This document shows positions 1-7,690 of a stretch of DNA of 64,000 bases, in pieces (positions within the stretch are counted from its first letter, which is position 1; each line of letters begins with the position of its first letter). The stretch covers positions 806,001 through 870,000 of the forward strand of contig NZ_JANLCM010000001.1 of NCBI RefSeq assembly GCF_024979235.1, written 5' to 3'. The notes beneath the pieces were generated by a model, which did no database searches, was not told the origin of the DNA, and saw only the letters and a list, made by a program, of their open reading frames with translations. This stretch comes from Herbiconiux aconitum. Its GTDB lineage: Bacteria > Actinomycetota > Actinomycetes > Actinomycetales > Microbacteriaceae. A program made the position numbers and the translations under genes.

Positions 1-1007
1 CGCCGGGCAGCTTCGAGGCCGGCCTGGAATCGTGTGCTCGCCTCGAGCTCGGCCATCAACTCCTGGCTGCGACGACGGAGCGTGCGCGGCGAGATCTGCA
101 ACTGCCGGGCGACCGCGTCGTCTTTCATGCCGACGGCCATCAGCGACAGCAGGGTGCGCTCCTCCGCCGTGGCGGAACGGATGCGGCCCGCGCCTTTCAC
201 CGCCCCTTCCGCGGGCGCCGATCCGTTCTCCAGCTGCGCCAGGGCGTCACCGAGCGGCAGCGACCTCGCCCAGTGGAACTCGAAGAGCTGGCGCAGCGAA
301 TCGACGAGTGGCTGCGAGGAGGTGACGAGAGCGGAGATGCGCCCCGGTTCCAGCGTGAGCGAGACGAGCGCCGTGCGGCGATCGACGATGGCGAGCTTGG
401 TCGGCAGGTCGGGGGCGATGCGGGCTTGCTCCCCCTGCGCGGCGAGGTCGGCCACCTCGTCCCAGGTCGTGCCGTCGTCGAAGCTCTCGATCGTGTAGAT
501 GGCGCGCCACTCGACGCCGCGACCGAGGGCGGTGGCCTCGACGGGATCGAGCGAGGCCGACACATAGGGCGGCCGGTCGAAGGCGAGGAACTCGGTGCGC
601 GCCTGGTGCTGCAGGCGGGTGTACCACGCGGCCACCGCATCCGCGTCGGCCAGCACCGTGGTCTGGGTCTGATCGATCCCGGTCGGCGGCACCCGCTCGA
701 ACAGTTCGACCAGCTTCGGCAGCGATTCGCGGATGCGCAGCACCTGATCGCCCATCCGGTCGGCGATGGCGCGCAGCGAGTAGCCCGGGTCCACCGGCGT
801 GTAGTCGCGCTCCGCGCCCTCCAGGCGTGACGCCAGGCCGAGCTCGCGCAGGTCTTCGAGCATCGCGGATGCCGCCGGCAGCCCGAGATCGAACTTCTCC
901 GACACGTGCGCGGCGTTCGAGCGACCCTGCGTGAGCAGGTCGAGGTACACGCGTTCGCTCAGCGGGTCGAGCCCGGCCACATCGAGGAAGGGGGTGTCGT
1001 CAGCCAC
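1..1007 (-). CDS. TrmB/LuxR-type transcriptional regulator (3' end outside window)
   Basis: The reading frame runs from a GTG at 1007 off the left edge, giving 335 residues without a stop. The N-terminal ~80 residues resemble a TrmB-like winged helix (LSERVYLDLL, then a DLGLPAASAML helix and ELGLASR). The middle (about 90-270) is a sensor-like region containing EFLAFDRPPY and EWRAIY. The C-terminus (about 285-335) is a LuxR-type helix-turn-helix with TAEERTLLSLMAVGMKDDAV and QISPRTLRRR. In actinobacteria such TrmB-LuxR hybrids act as cytoplasmic DNA-binding regulators with unknown ligands. A GAGGGG ribosome site precedes the GTG directly. It is transcribed away from the Mrp operon, with family A module A1 in between. 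Family assignment is fairly secure; the target genes are unknown. Confidence 0.75.
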   Translation of the reverse strand, partial: MADDTPFLDVAGLDPLSERVYLDLLTQGRSNAAHVSEKFDLGLPAASAMLEDLRELGLASRLEGAERDYTPVDPGYSLRAIADRMGDQVLRIRESLPKLVELFERVPPTGIDQTQTTVLADADAVAAWYTRLQHQARTEFLAFDRPPYVSASLDPVEATALGRGVEWRAIYTIESFDDGTTWDEVADLAAQGEQARIAPDLPTKLAIVDRRTALVSLTLEPGRISALVTSSQPLVDSLRQLFEFHWARSLPLGDALAQLENGSAPAEGAVKGAGRIRSATAEERTLLSLMAVGMKDDAVARQLQISPRTLRRRSQELMAELEASTRFQAGLEAAR

Positions 1008-1048
1008 CCCTCAAGGGTACGGTCGTCGGCGCCTGGCTCTGGGCCGCC

Positions 1049-1126
1049 CGAAACGACGGGCTCTCTGCCTGTCAGCGGACTGAGACTCCGTCGTTCGCGC
1101 AAATTCGCGCGAAACTCCGTCGATCG
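1049..1126 (+). repeat. Family A hairpin module, copy A1 (78 nt)
   Basis: The module starts with CGAAACGACGG at offset 1. It carries CTCCGTCG at offset 38 and a second CTCCGTCG at offset 67, the latter preceded by CGAAA at offset 62. The first segment can pair with either of the other two. A near-palindrome GCGCAAATTCGCGC lies between them. The copy sits in the divergent gap between the regulator and mnhA. The same offsets occur in A2 and A3. Confidence 0.8.
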
Positions 1127-1249
1127 AGATGCGCATTTCGGCCGTCTGGACGGCCCGCGGGCGCCCCGGCATGACCGCTGCCGCGGCGCTTCTGACCGAC
1201 CCCCGGTAGACTGGGGGCCTGCCCCTCTCCCCGACACGAGGAGATCCGC

Positions 1250-4200
1250 GTGATCCTGGTCCTGCTGTTGTTCGCAGGGCTTGCAGCGCTCACTCCGTTG
1301 CTGACGAGGCTGCTCTCGACCCGGGTGTTCTACCTCATCGCGGCCCTTCCGGCGGCGGCTTTCGTGTTCACGCTCACGCAGACCGGCACGGTTCTGGCGG
1401 GCGGGGCGACGACCGAGACGGTGGAGTGGATTCCGCAGCTCGGCATCGCGCTGTCGTTCCGCGTCGACACGCTCGCCTGGCTGCTCGCGCTCGTGGTGAC
1501 CGGTGTCGGCGCCCTCGTGCTGATCTACTGCGCTCGCTACTTCTCGCCCCGCGAACCTGCCCTCGGCCGCTTCGCCGCCCTGCTGCTCGCTTTCGCCGGC
1601 ACGATGTACGGTCTCGTCACCGCCGACGACATCTACATCATGTTCATGTTCTGGGAGATCACCAGCGTGCTCTCCTACCTCCTCATCGGTCACTACACCG
1701 ACCGCAAGGAGAGCCGTGGCGCAGCACTGCAGGCGCTGCTGGTCACCACCTTCGGCGGCCTCGCCATGCTCGTCGGCGTGGTGCTGCTGACGGTGGATGC
1801 CGGCACCAGCTCGATCGCGCGGCTCGTCAGCGACCCGCCGCCCGGGAGCGCGCTCGTCACCACCTCGATCATCCTCATCCTGGTCGGTGCTCTCTCGAAG
1901 TCGGCGCTCGTGCCCTTCCACTTCTGGCTGCCGGCCGCCATGGCCGCACCCACACCGGTGAGCGCCTACCTGCACGCGGCGGCCATGGTGAAGGCGGGCA
2001 TCTACCTGATCGCCCGCCTCGCCCCCGGTTTCGCCGACACCCCGGGGTGGACACCGCTTCTCGTGAGCCTCGGCGTCTGGACCATGCTCCTCGGCGCCTG
2101 GCGCTCCCTCCGCCAGAACGACCTCAAGCTGCTGCTCGCCTACGGCACCGTGAGCCAGCTCGGCTTCCTGACCGTCGTCGTGGGCTTCGGCACCAGAGAT
2201 GCCGCCCTGGCCGGAGCTGCCCTCCTCCTGGCCCACGCCCTCTTCAAGGCCACGCTCTTCCTCGTGGTCGGCATCGTCGATCACGACGAGGGCACCCGAG
2301 ACCTCCGAGAGATCTCAGGCCTCGGCCGCCGCAGACCCTTGCTCGCGGCGGTAGCGCTCATCGCGGTGGCCAGCATGGCGGGCATCCCCCCACTCCTGGG
2401 GTTCGTAGCGAAGGAGGCAGTCCTCACCGCCTTTCTCGAGGCCGACACCCCTTGGGGCTGGGTAGCCCTCACCGGCGTCAGTCTGGGCTCGATCCTCACG
2501 GTCGCCTACAGCGCCCGGTTCTTCTGGGGCGCTTTCGCCTCAAAACCGGCTCCGGCTGCAGCTTCTGGGGGCTCCGGTGTGGTGGGCGTTCACGGGCAGA
2601 GCCCCCAGAAGCTGCAGCCGGAGCCAACCCCCCAGAAGCTGCAGCCGGAGCCAACGACCCACAAGCCAGACCAGCTCATCCTGATCGCCCCCATCATCCT
2701 CACCTTCGCCACCATCGCCGGCGGCTTCGCAGCCGCCCCCATCGGCCACGCCCTGGAGACCTACGCCGACACCGTCCCCGGCGGCGGCGACTACCACCTA
2801 GCCCTCTGGCACGGCCTCGAGCCCGCCCTCGGCATTTCGGCCCTCATCATCGCGGCAGGCCTGGCGCTTTTCGCCCTCCGCAAGCCGGTGGCAAAGCTGC
2901 AGAAGAAGGTCCCGCCCCTCATCGACGCCTCTCGCAGCTACTGGTCGATCCTGCGCGGAGTCGACCAACTCGCCGCCCGGGTCACACTGACGGCTCAGAG
3001 GGGCGGTCTGCCGCAGTACATCGGCACGATCCTCCTCGTCTTCGTGCTGTGTCTCGGCGCCGCGACGGCGTTGAACCGCACCTGGCCGACCGAGTTCGTG
3101 GCGTGGGACTACCCGGCCCAGGTGTTCGTGGCCGCCGCGATGGCGGTCGCCGCGGTGATGGCGGCCCGTGCCTCGCACCGACTCGCCGCCGTGCTGCTGG
3201 TGGGTGCGACCGGCTTCGGCCTGGTGGTGCTCTTCGCCTTCCACGGGGCTCCGGATCTCGCACTCACCCAGGCCCTCGTCGAGAGCGTCACGATCGTGGT
3301 GTTCGTGCTGGTGCTGCGGCGGTTGCCGGTGAAGATCGCGCAGCACAACACCCCGGTACGAAAAGGCTGGCGCATCCTGATCGGCACACTCGTCGGCGTG
3401 ACCATGGGGCTCGTTGGCCTGATCGCGCTCGGCGCCCGGCAGGCACCCGGCCTCGGCGAAGAGCTCGCGCGTCTCGCGGTCGACGTCGGACACGGCAAGA
3501 ACGTGGTGAACGTGATGCTGGTCGACATCCGCGCCTGGGACACCATGAATGAGCTCTCGGTGCTCGTCGTCGTCGCCACCGGTGTCGCCAGCCTCATCTT
3601 CGTCACCGGCCGCAACTTCACCGTGCCGCGCCTTCGCGAGTCGCGGAAGCGCCGCAGCGGCGGGCAGCGCACCCGGCTGGTCGACGACCCGCACACCTCG
3701 ACCGAGACCGACGACCCGGATTCCCGTCAGCACTCGTGGCTGCTGGGCGGCAAGACGCTCTCGCCCGAGAACCGGTCGCTCATCCTCGAGGTGCTCGTGC
3801 GGCTCATCTTCCATCCCGCCATCGTGGTGTCGATCTTCTTGCTCTTCGCGGGGCACAACGCCCCGGGCGGAGGCTTCGCCGCGGGCATCCTGGCCGGGCT
3901 GGCGTTGATCGCGCGGTATCTCGCGGGCGGGCGCTACGAGATCGGCGAGACCCTCCCGATCGGCCCGGGCGTCATCCTCGGCGCCGGAATGCTGCTCGCG
4001 ACGGGCACGGCGGTGGGGTCGCTGTTCTTCGGCGGCGAGATCCTGCAGTCGGCGTATTTCGAGGCCGACGTGCCGATCCTCGGGCACATCTCCTTCGGCA
4101 CCTCCACCATTTTCGACATCGGCGTCTATCTCGTGGTGATCGGTGTGGTGCTCGACATCCTGCGAGCACTCGGCGGCGAGGTCGACCGGCAGCTGGCCGA

Positions 4201-4306
4201 AGACGACGTGGCGGCCGCGCCCGACGACCACGCGGTGGTGGCCGACGAGGCCGAAACCCGCGGTCGCGTCGCGGGGCGCGCGACGAGCGCAGGTGGTGGC
4301 TCGTGA
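1250..4306 (+). CDS. mnhA: Na+/H+ antiporter subunit A, fused to subunit B (MnhA-MnhB)
   Basis: This is the largest subunit of the Mrp (Mnh) cation/proton antiporter, a multi-subunit membrane complex that exports Na+ in exchange for H+ and is related to complex I. Its 1018 residues hold a NuoL-like proton-translocating core, with conserved Lys and His residues in KSALVPFHFWLPAAM and YLHAAAMVKAGIYL near 220-245. A C-terminal MnhB domain at about 840-990 is recognised by FAGHNAPGGGFAAGILAG. A-B fusion is normal in actinobacteria. The GTG start follows ACGAGGAGA. The downstream genes overlap by 4 bases each. Residues about 434-470 (nt 2550-2657) are a low-complexity insert made of a perfect inverted repeat plus a tandem duplication, placed in a loop after PFHFWLP-type helices. 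Confidence 0.95.
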   Translation: MILVLLLFAGLAALTPLLTRLLSTRVFYLIAALPAAAFVFTLTQTGTVLAGGATTETVEWIPQLGIALSFRVDTLAWLLALVVTGVGALVLIYCARYFSPREPALGRFAALLLAFAGTMYGLVTADDIYIMFMFWEITSVLSYLLIGHYTDRKESRGAALQALLVTTFGGLAMLVGVVLLTVDAGTSSIARLVSDPPPGSALVTTSIILILVGALSKSALVPFHFWLPAAMAAPTPVSAYLHAAAMVKAGIYLIARLAPGFADTPGWTPLLVSLGVWTMLLGAWRSLRQNDLKLLLAYGTVSQLGFLTVVVGFGTRDAALAGAALLLAHALFKATLFLVVGIVDHDEGTRDLREISGLGRRRPLLAAVALIAVASMAGIPPLLGFVAKEAVLTAFLEADTPWGWVALTGVSLGSILTVAYSARFFWGAFASKPAPAAASGGSGVVGVHGQSPQKLQPEPTPQKLQPEPTTHKPDQLILIAPIILTFATIAGGFAAAPIGHALETYADTVPGGGDYHLALWHGLEPALGISALIIAAGLALFALRKPVAKLQKKVPPLIDASRSYWSILRGVDQLAARVTLTAQRGGLPQYIGTILLVFVLCLGAATALNRTWPTEFVAWDYPAQVFVAAAMAVAAVMAARASHRLAAVLLVGATGFGLVVLFAFHGAPDLALTQALVESVTIVVFVLVLRRLPVKIAQHNTPVRKGWRILIGTLVGVTMGLVGLIALGARQAPGLGEELARLAVDVGHGKNVVNVMLVDIRAWDTMNELSVLVVVATGVASLIFVTGRNFTVPRLRESRKRRSGGQRTRLVDDPHTSTETDDPDSRQHSWLLGGKTLSPENRSLILEVLVRLIFHPAIVVSIFLLFAGHNAPGGGFAAGILAGLALIARYLAGGRYEIGETLPIGPGVILGAGMLLATGTAVGSLFFGGEILQSAYFEADVPILGHISFGTSTIFDIGVYLVVIGVVLDILRALGGEVDRQLAEDDVAAAPDDHAVVADEAETRGRVAGRATSAGGGS
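2550..2657 (+). repeat. In-frame hairpin insert D in mnhA, with 27-bp arms and a 27-bp tandem copy
   Basis: Bases 2550-2576 and 2601-2627 are perfect 27-bp inverted repeats, both containing GGCTGCAGCTTC or its complement, around a 24-nt loop. The whole hairpin is 78 nt (26 codons). Bases 2604-2630 are then repeated exactly at 2631-2657, translated as PQKLQPEPT twice. The insert keeps the reading frame and encodes a Pro/Ala/Gly-rich stretch. Confidence 0.9.
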
Positions 4307-4842
4307 GCGCCTCCCTCACCCTCGTGGTGCTGATGGCCGTGATGTACGGCGCCGGGGTCTACGTGATGCTCGAACGCAGTCTCACGCGCATCCTGATCGG
4401 CTTCCTGCTCGTCGGCAACGCCACGAACCTCCTCATCTTCTTGATGTCGGGCCGCTCGGGCGAATCACCGATCATCGACGGAGCCACCCAGCCCGCCGAC
4501 ATCGTCGACCCCGTGCCGCAGGTGCTCATGCTCACAGCCATCGTGATCAACTTCGGCGTGACCGCGTTCATCCTGGCTCTCATCTACCGCTCCTGGTGGC
4601 TCTCGAACCTCGGCGACGAGGGCGACGACGTCACGAGCGACGAAGAGGAGATGGATGCGGCCGAAGCCGACGCGGCGCTCGTCTTCCACGCCAACCTGGA
4701 GGGTGACGACGAGGCGGTGCGCACGGTGCTCGGCAGCGACCACGACGACAGCGACAGCGACGACACGGATGCGTCGGGCGGCTCGGGCGGCTCGCCGGAT
4801 TCCGCTGACCCCAGCGAGCGCGACCGGGACGTGATGCGATGA
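4303..4842 (+). CDS. mnhC: Na+/H+ antiporter subunit C (MnhC)
   Basis: This is a NuoK-like subunit of the Mrp antiporter. The GTG start overlaps the mnhA stop as GTGA, which indicates translational coupling. The three expected transmembrane helices lie at about 2-22 (LTLVVLMAVMYGAGVYVML), 28-48 (ILIGFLLVGNATNLLIFLM) and 70-95 (VPQVLMLTAIVINFGVTAFILAL). The 179 residues exceed the usual ~115 because of a long acidic Asp/Ser-rich cytoplasmic tail from about residue 100 (DEGDDVTSDEEEMDAAEADA and further DDSDSDDTD). The core is secure. The tail is poorly conserved in character and may interact with other subunits or with cations. Confidence 0.93.
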   Translation: MSASLTLVVLMAVMYGAGVYVMLERSLTRILIGFLLVGNATNLLIFLMSGRSGESPIIDGATQPADIVDPVPQVLMLTAIVINFGVTAFILALIYRSWWLSNLGDEGDDVTSDEEEMDAAEADAALVFHANLEGDDEAVRTVLGSDHDDSDSDDTDASGGSGGSPDSADPSERDRDVMR

Positions 4843-6440
4843 ACGCCCTCGTCCCCCTGCTCGTCATCATCCCGCTCGTCGGAGCGGCGATCACGCTGAT
4901 CCTCGGTCGCTACCGGCGCCTGCAGATCGCGATCAGTGTCACCGCGCTGAGCGCTGTCACCGTGACGGCCGCCATCCTCCTCGCCTACGTCGATCGCACC
5001 GGCCGGCCCGCGGTGGTGGAGGTCGGCGCCTGGCCCCCGCCCTTCGGCATCGTGCTCGTGGTCGACCGGCTGGCCGCGATCATGGTGGTGGTCTCGGCCT
5101 TGATGCTGCTCGGCGTGCTCGTGTTCGCCGTGGGGCAGGGCATCGCGGATCGGGACCGCGACACCCCCGTCTCGATCTTCCATCCGACCTACCTGATCCT
5201 GGCCGGCGGACTGTTCGACGCCTTCATCGCGGGCGATCTGTTCAACATGTACGTCGGGTTCGAGATGCTGCTCGCCGCCAGCTACGTGCTGCTGACGCTC
5301 GGCGGAACCGGGTCGCGCATCCGGGCGGGCGTCACCTACGTCGTGGTGAGTCTGGTCTCGTCGCTGCTGTTCCTCGGTGCGATCGCGCTCATCTACGGCG
5401 CGACCGGCACGGTGACGATGGCGTTGCTCTCGGATCGCATCCGGGAGCTCCCGCTCGATGTGCAGGTGATCCTGTGCGCCGCTCTGCTGATCGGATTCGC
5501 CGTGAAGGCAGCCGTGTTCCCGCTGTCGTTCTGGCTGCCGGATTCGTATCCCACCGCGCCCGCACCCGTCACCGCCGTGTTCGCCGGCTTGCTGACGAAG
5601 GTGGGTGTGTACGCCATCATCCGCACCGACAAGCTGCTCTTCTTCGACGTGCCCCTGACGGTGCCGCTGCTCATCATCGGCGGGTTGACGATGCTCGTCG
5701 GCATCCTCGGCGCCCTCGCGCAGGCCGACGTGAAGCGGCTGCTCTCGTTCACGCTGGTGAGCCACATCGGCTACATGATCTTCGGCGTCGCGATCGGCAC
5801 CGAGCTCGCCACCGGTGCCACGATCTACTACATCGTGCACCACATCACGGTGCAGACGGCCTTGTTCCTCGTGGTGGGGCTGATCGAGCGGGTGGGGCGG
5901 TCGACGTCGATCACGCGGCTCGGAGGTCTGCTCAAGAAGGCGCCGTATGTCGCGATCCTCTTCTTCATCGGAGCGTTGAATCTCGGCGGCATCCCGCCGT
6001 TCTCGGGCTTCCTCGGCAAGATCGGCCTGTTCGAGGCGGGCGCTGAATCGCCGTCGCCTCTCGTGTACGTGCTGATCGGGGCCGGCGTCGCCACCTCGCT
6101 GCTCACGCTTTACGCGCTGATGCGGGTGTGGAACATGGCGTTCTGGCGGCCGAAGGAAGACGTGGAGGGCTACGAGTCGCCGCTCATCGAATCGCTGCAG
6201 GAGAGCCCCGAGTCGACCAACGGCACCGCGACGGGCGTCGCCACCGCGGTCGGCACCTCCCGCCTCATGGTGGGCGCGGCCACGGGGCTTATCGCGCTGA
6301 CCCTCTGCCTCACGGTGTTCGCCGGGCCGCTCTTCGACCTCGCCCAGCGGGCGGCCGGAAACGTGGCGACGCCCGAGACCTACGTCGACTCCGTGTTCCC
6401 CGCCGGGGTGCCGGGGAGCCTGACAGGGGGTGCCCCGTGA
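4839..6440 (+). CDS. mnhD: Na+/H+ antiporter subunit D (MnhD)
   Basis: This is a NuoM/NuoN-like proton-translocating subunit of the Mrp antiporter, 533 residues with about 14 transmembrane helices. The proton_antipo_M core runs from about 125 to 410. It includes FDAFIAGDLFNMYVGFEMLL, the helix-loop KAAVFPLSFWLPDSYPTAPA with its key Lys, and AGLLTKVGVYAIIR, which carries a second conserved Lys. The ATG overlaps the mnhC stop (ATGA) and the stop overlaps the mnhE start. Length and motif order are normal for the family. Confidence 0.95.
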   Translation: MNALVPLLVIIPLVGAAITLILGRYRRLQIAISVTALSAVTVTAAILLAYVDRTGRPAVVEVGAWPPPFGIVLVVDRLAAIMVVVSALMLLGVLVFAVGQGIADRDRDTPVSIFHPTYLILAGGLFDAFIAGDLFNMYVGFEMLLAASYVLLTLGGTGSRIRAGVTYVVVSLVSSLLFLGAIALIYGATGTVTMALLSDRIRELPLDVQVILCAALLIGFAVKAAVFPLSFWLPDSYPTAPAPVTAVFAGLLTKVGVYAIIRTDKLLFFDVPLTVPLLIIGGLTMLVGILGALAQADVKRLLSFTLVSHIGYMIFGVAIGTELATGATIYYIVHHITVQTALFLVVGLIERVGRSTSITRLGGLLKKAPYVAILFFIGALNLGGIPPFSGFLGKIGLFEAGAESPSPLVYVLIGAGVATSLLTLYALMRVWNMAFWRPKEDVEGYESPLIESLQESPESTNGTATGVATAVGTSRLMVGAATGLIALTLCLTVFAGPLFDLAQRAAGNVATPETYVDSVFPAGVPGSLTGGAP

Positions 6441-6979
6441 GAGCGCGCATCGCCAGCAGCCTGGTGCCCTTCCTCGGGCTCGTCCTCCTCTGGATGCTGC
6501 TCTGGGGCGAGTTCACCTGGCTCTCGCTCCTGACCGGTCTGCTGCTCGCGCTGCTCGTGTCGATCGTCTTCTACCTGCCGGCGGTGGCGCTCAGCGGGCG
6601 GTTCAACATCCTGCGTGCGGCGGCTTTCGTGCTGAGGCTGCTCGCCGACATCGTGCTGGCGTCGCTCCAGATCGCCTGGTCGGCCATCAAGCCGCACTAC
6701 CGGCCGAGCAACGCCATCATCGCTGTGCCGCTGCGCACGCGATCCGACCTCGTGATGACCTTCACGGCCGAAGCGGTTTCGCTCGTGCCCGGATCGATCG
6801 TGATCGACGTCGACCGTGAGGCGGCCATCCTCTACCTGCACGCGTTCAACGTGCGGTCGGTCGACGACCTGCCCGCGCTGAAGCGCTCGGTTCTCGCCAC
6901 GGAGCGCCGGCTGATCCTCGCGGCGGGGTCGTCCGACGACCTGGCGCGACTGGATGCGCCAGAAGGGAGCACCCCATGA
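6437..6979 (+). CDS. mnhE: Na+/H+ antiporter subunit E (MnhE)
   Basis: This is the small accessory membrane subunit of the Mrp complex, needed for assembly and activity. It has 180 residues. Helices are predicted at about 9-30, 32-53 and 60-85. They are followed by the typical soluble part with AIIAVPLRTRSDLVMTFTAE, SLVPGSIVIDVD and LYLHAFNV, which define the MnhE family. The GTG start is coupled to mnhD through a GTGA overlap, and its stop overlaps mnhF. Nothing in it is unusual. Confidence 0.93.
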   Translation: MRARIASSLVPFLGLVLLWMLLWGEFTWLSLLTGLLLALLVSIVFYLPAVALSGRFNILRAAAFVLRLLADIVLASLQIAWSAIKPHYRPSNAIIAVPLRTRSDLVMTFTAEAVSLVPGSIVIDVDREAAILYLHAFNVRSVDDLPALKRSVLATERRLILAAGSSDDLARLDAPEGSTP

Positions 6980-7239
6980 TCGTCGTCGTCGTCATCGCCG
7001 GGCTTCTGTTCGCGGCCGGGGCCGTCGGGGCGGTCTGGCGCATCATCCGGGGCCCCTCGGCGCTCGACCGGATCATCGCGTCCGACGTGCTCGTCGCCAC
7101 CTCCATGTGCGCGATCGGCGCCGAGATGGCGATCAACCGGCACACCGACACCCTGCCGGTGCTGCTCGGACTCGCCCTGTTCGGCATCGTCGGATCGGTG
7201 AGCGCGGCCCGTTTCCTCGCCTCGAGGGACGACACATGA
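6976..7239 (+). CDS. mnhF: Na+/H+ antiporter subunit F (MnhF)
   Basis: This 87-residue subunit has three transmembrane helices. The conserved stretch WRIIRGPSALDRIIASDVL (about 19-37) is diagnostic of MnhF, and it continues with GAEMAINRHTDTLPVLLGLA. It belongs to the Mrp antiporter and is required for function, although its exact role in cation or proton movement is not settled. The start overlaps mnhE (ATGA) and the end overlaps mnhG, so all six genes are read as one unit. Confidence 0.94.
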   Translation: MIVVVVIAGLLFAAGAVGAVWRIIRGPSALDRIIASDVLVATSMCAIGAEMAINRHTDTLPVLLGLALFGIVGSVSAARFLASRDDT

Positions 7240-7631
7240 CCGGCCCGCTCGACCTCGGTTTCGACTTCGACCTGCGCGACGTGATCACGTCGGTGCTCGT
7301 GCTGCTCGCGGCGGTCATGTGCTTCGCGGCGGGAGTGGGCCTCCTCCGTTTTCCTGACGTGCTCTCGCGGTTGCACGCGGCCACGAAGCCGCAGATCCTC
7401 GGAATCATCGCGATCGTGGCGGATGTCGCGGTGACGAACCCGTCGGTCGGCACGATCACGCTGGCGCTCGCGATCATCTTCTTCCAGAGCCTCACCGCGC
7501 CCGTCTCCGCGCACATGGTGGGGCGGGCGGCCTATCGCTCGGGGCACTTCCGCGCCGACACCCTGCTGGTCGACGAGCTGAAGTCGGCGTCGGATACGGG
7601 CACCGGCCCGCACACAGATCGTCAGTTGTAG
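7236..7631 (+). CDS. mnhG: Na+/H+ antiporter subunit G (MnhG)
   Basis: This is the last gene of the Mrp operon, 131 residues. It shows the MnhG_PhaG pattern: three helices with GVGLLRFPDVLSRLHAATKP (about 34-53) followed by LGIIAIVADVAV and FFQSLTAPVSAHMVGRAAYR. The ATG overlaps the mnhF stop. A short polar C-terminal tail follows. With mnhA-F it completes a six-polypeptide (seven-subunit-equivalent) antiporter for Na+ and alkali tolerance. Confidence 0.94.
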   Translation: MTGPLDLGFDFDLRDVITSVLVLLAAVMCFAAGVGLLRFPDVLSRLHAATKPQILGIIAIVADVAVTNPSVGTITLALAIIFFQSLTAPVSAHMVGRAAYRSGHFRADTLLVDELKSASDTGTGPHTDRQL

Positions 7632-7649
7632 CGAAGCCGTCTCCGGGAG

Positions 7650-7655
7650 ATAGGA
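7650..7655 (+). promoter_or_regulatory. Candidate -10 element for the CWB2 surface protein gene
   Basis: TAGGAT lies 35 bases before the start codon of the next gene and fits the actinobacterial TANNNT -10 pattern. No good -35 is visible, which is usual in this group. A ribosome site (GGGGGAA) follows before the ATG at 7691. Confidence 0.35.
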
Positions 7656-7690
7656 TCTGGCCAGCATCAGACACGACCGGGGGAACTTCC

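Noticed and set aside
959..2284. Long open frame on the minus strand (441 codons) opposite the start of mnhA
   Set aside because: It is composed largely of His, Arg, Glu and Gly with no family motif, and mirrors the conserved antiporter gene; a GC-rich shadow frame.
2798..4231. 477-codon minus-strand frame opposite mnhA
   Set aside because: Its composition is His/Asp/Glu/Arg-rich and it lies wholly over the recognised MnhA-B domains.
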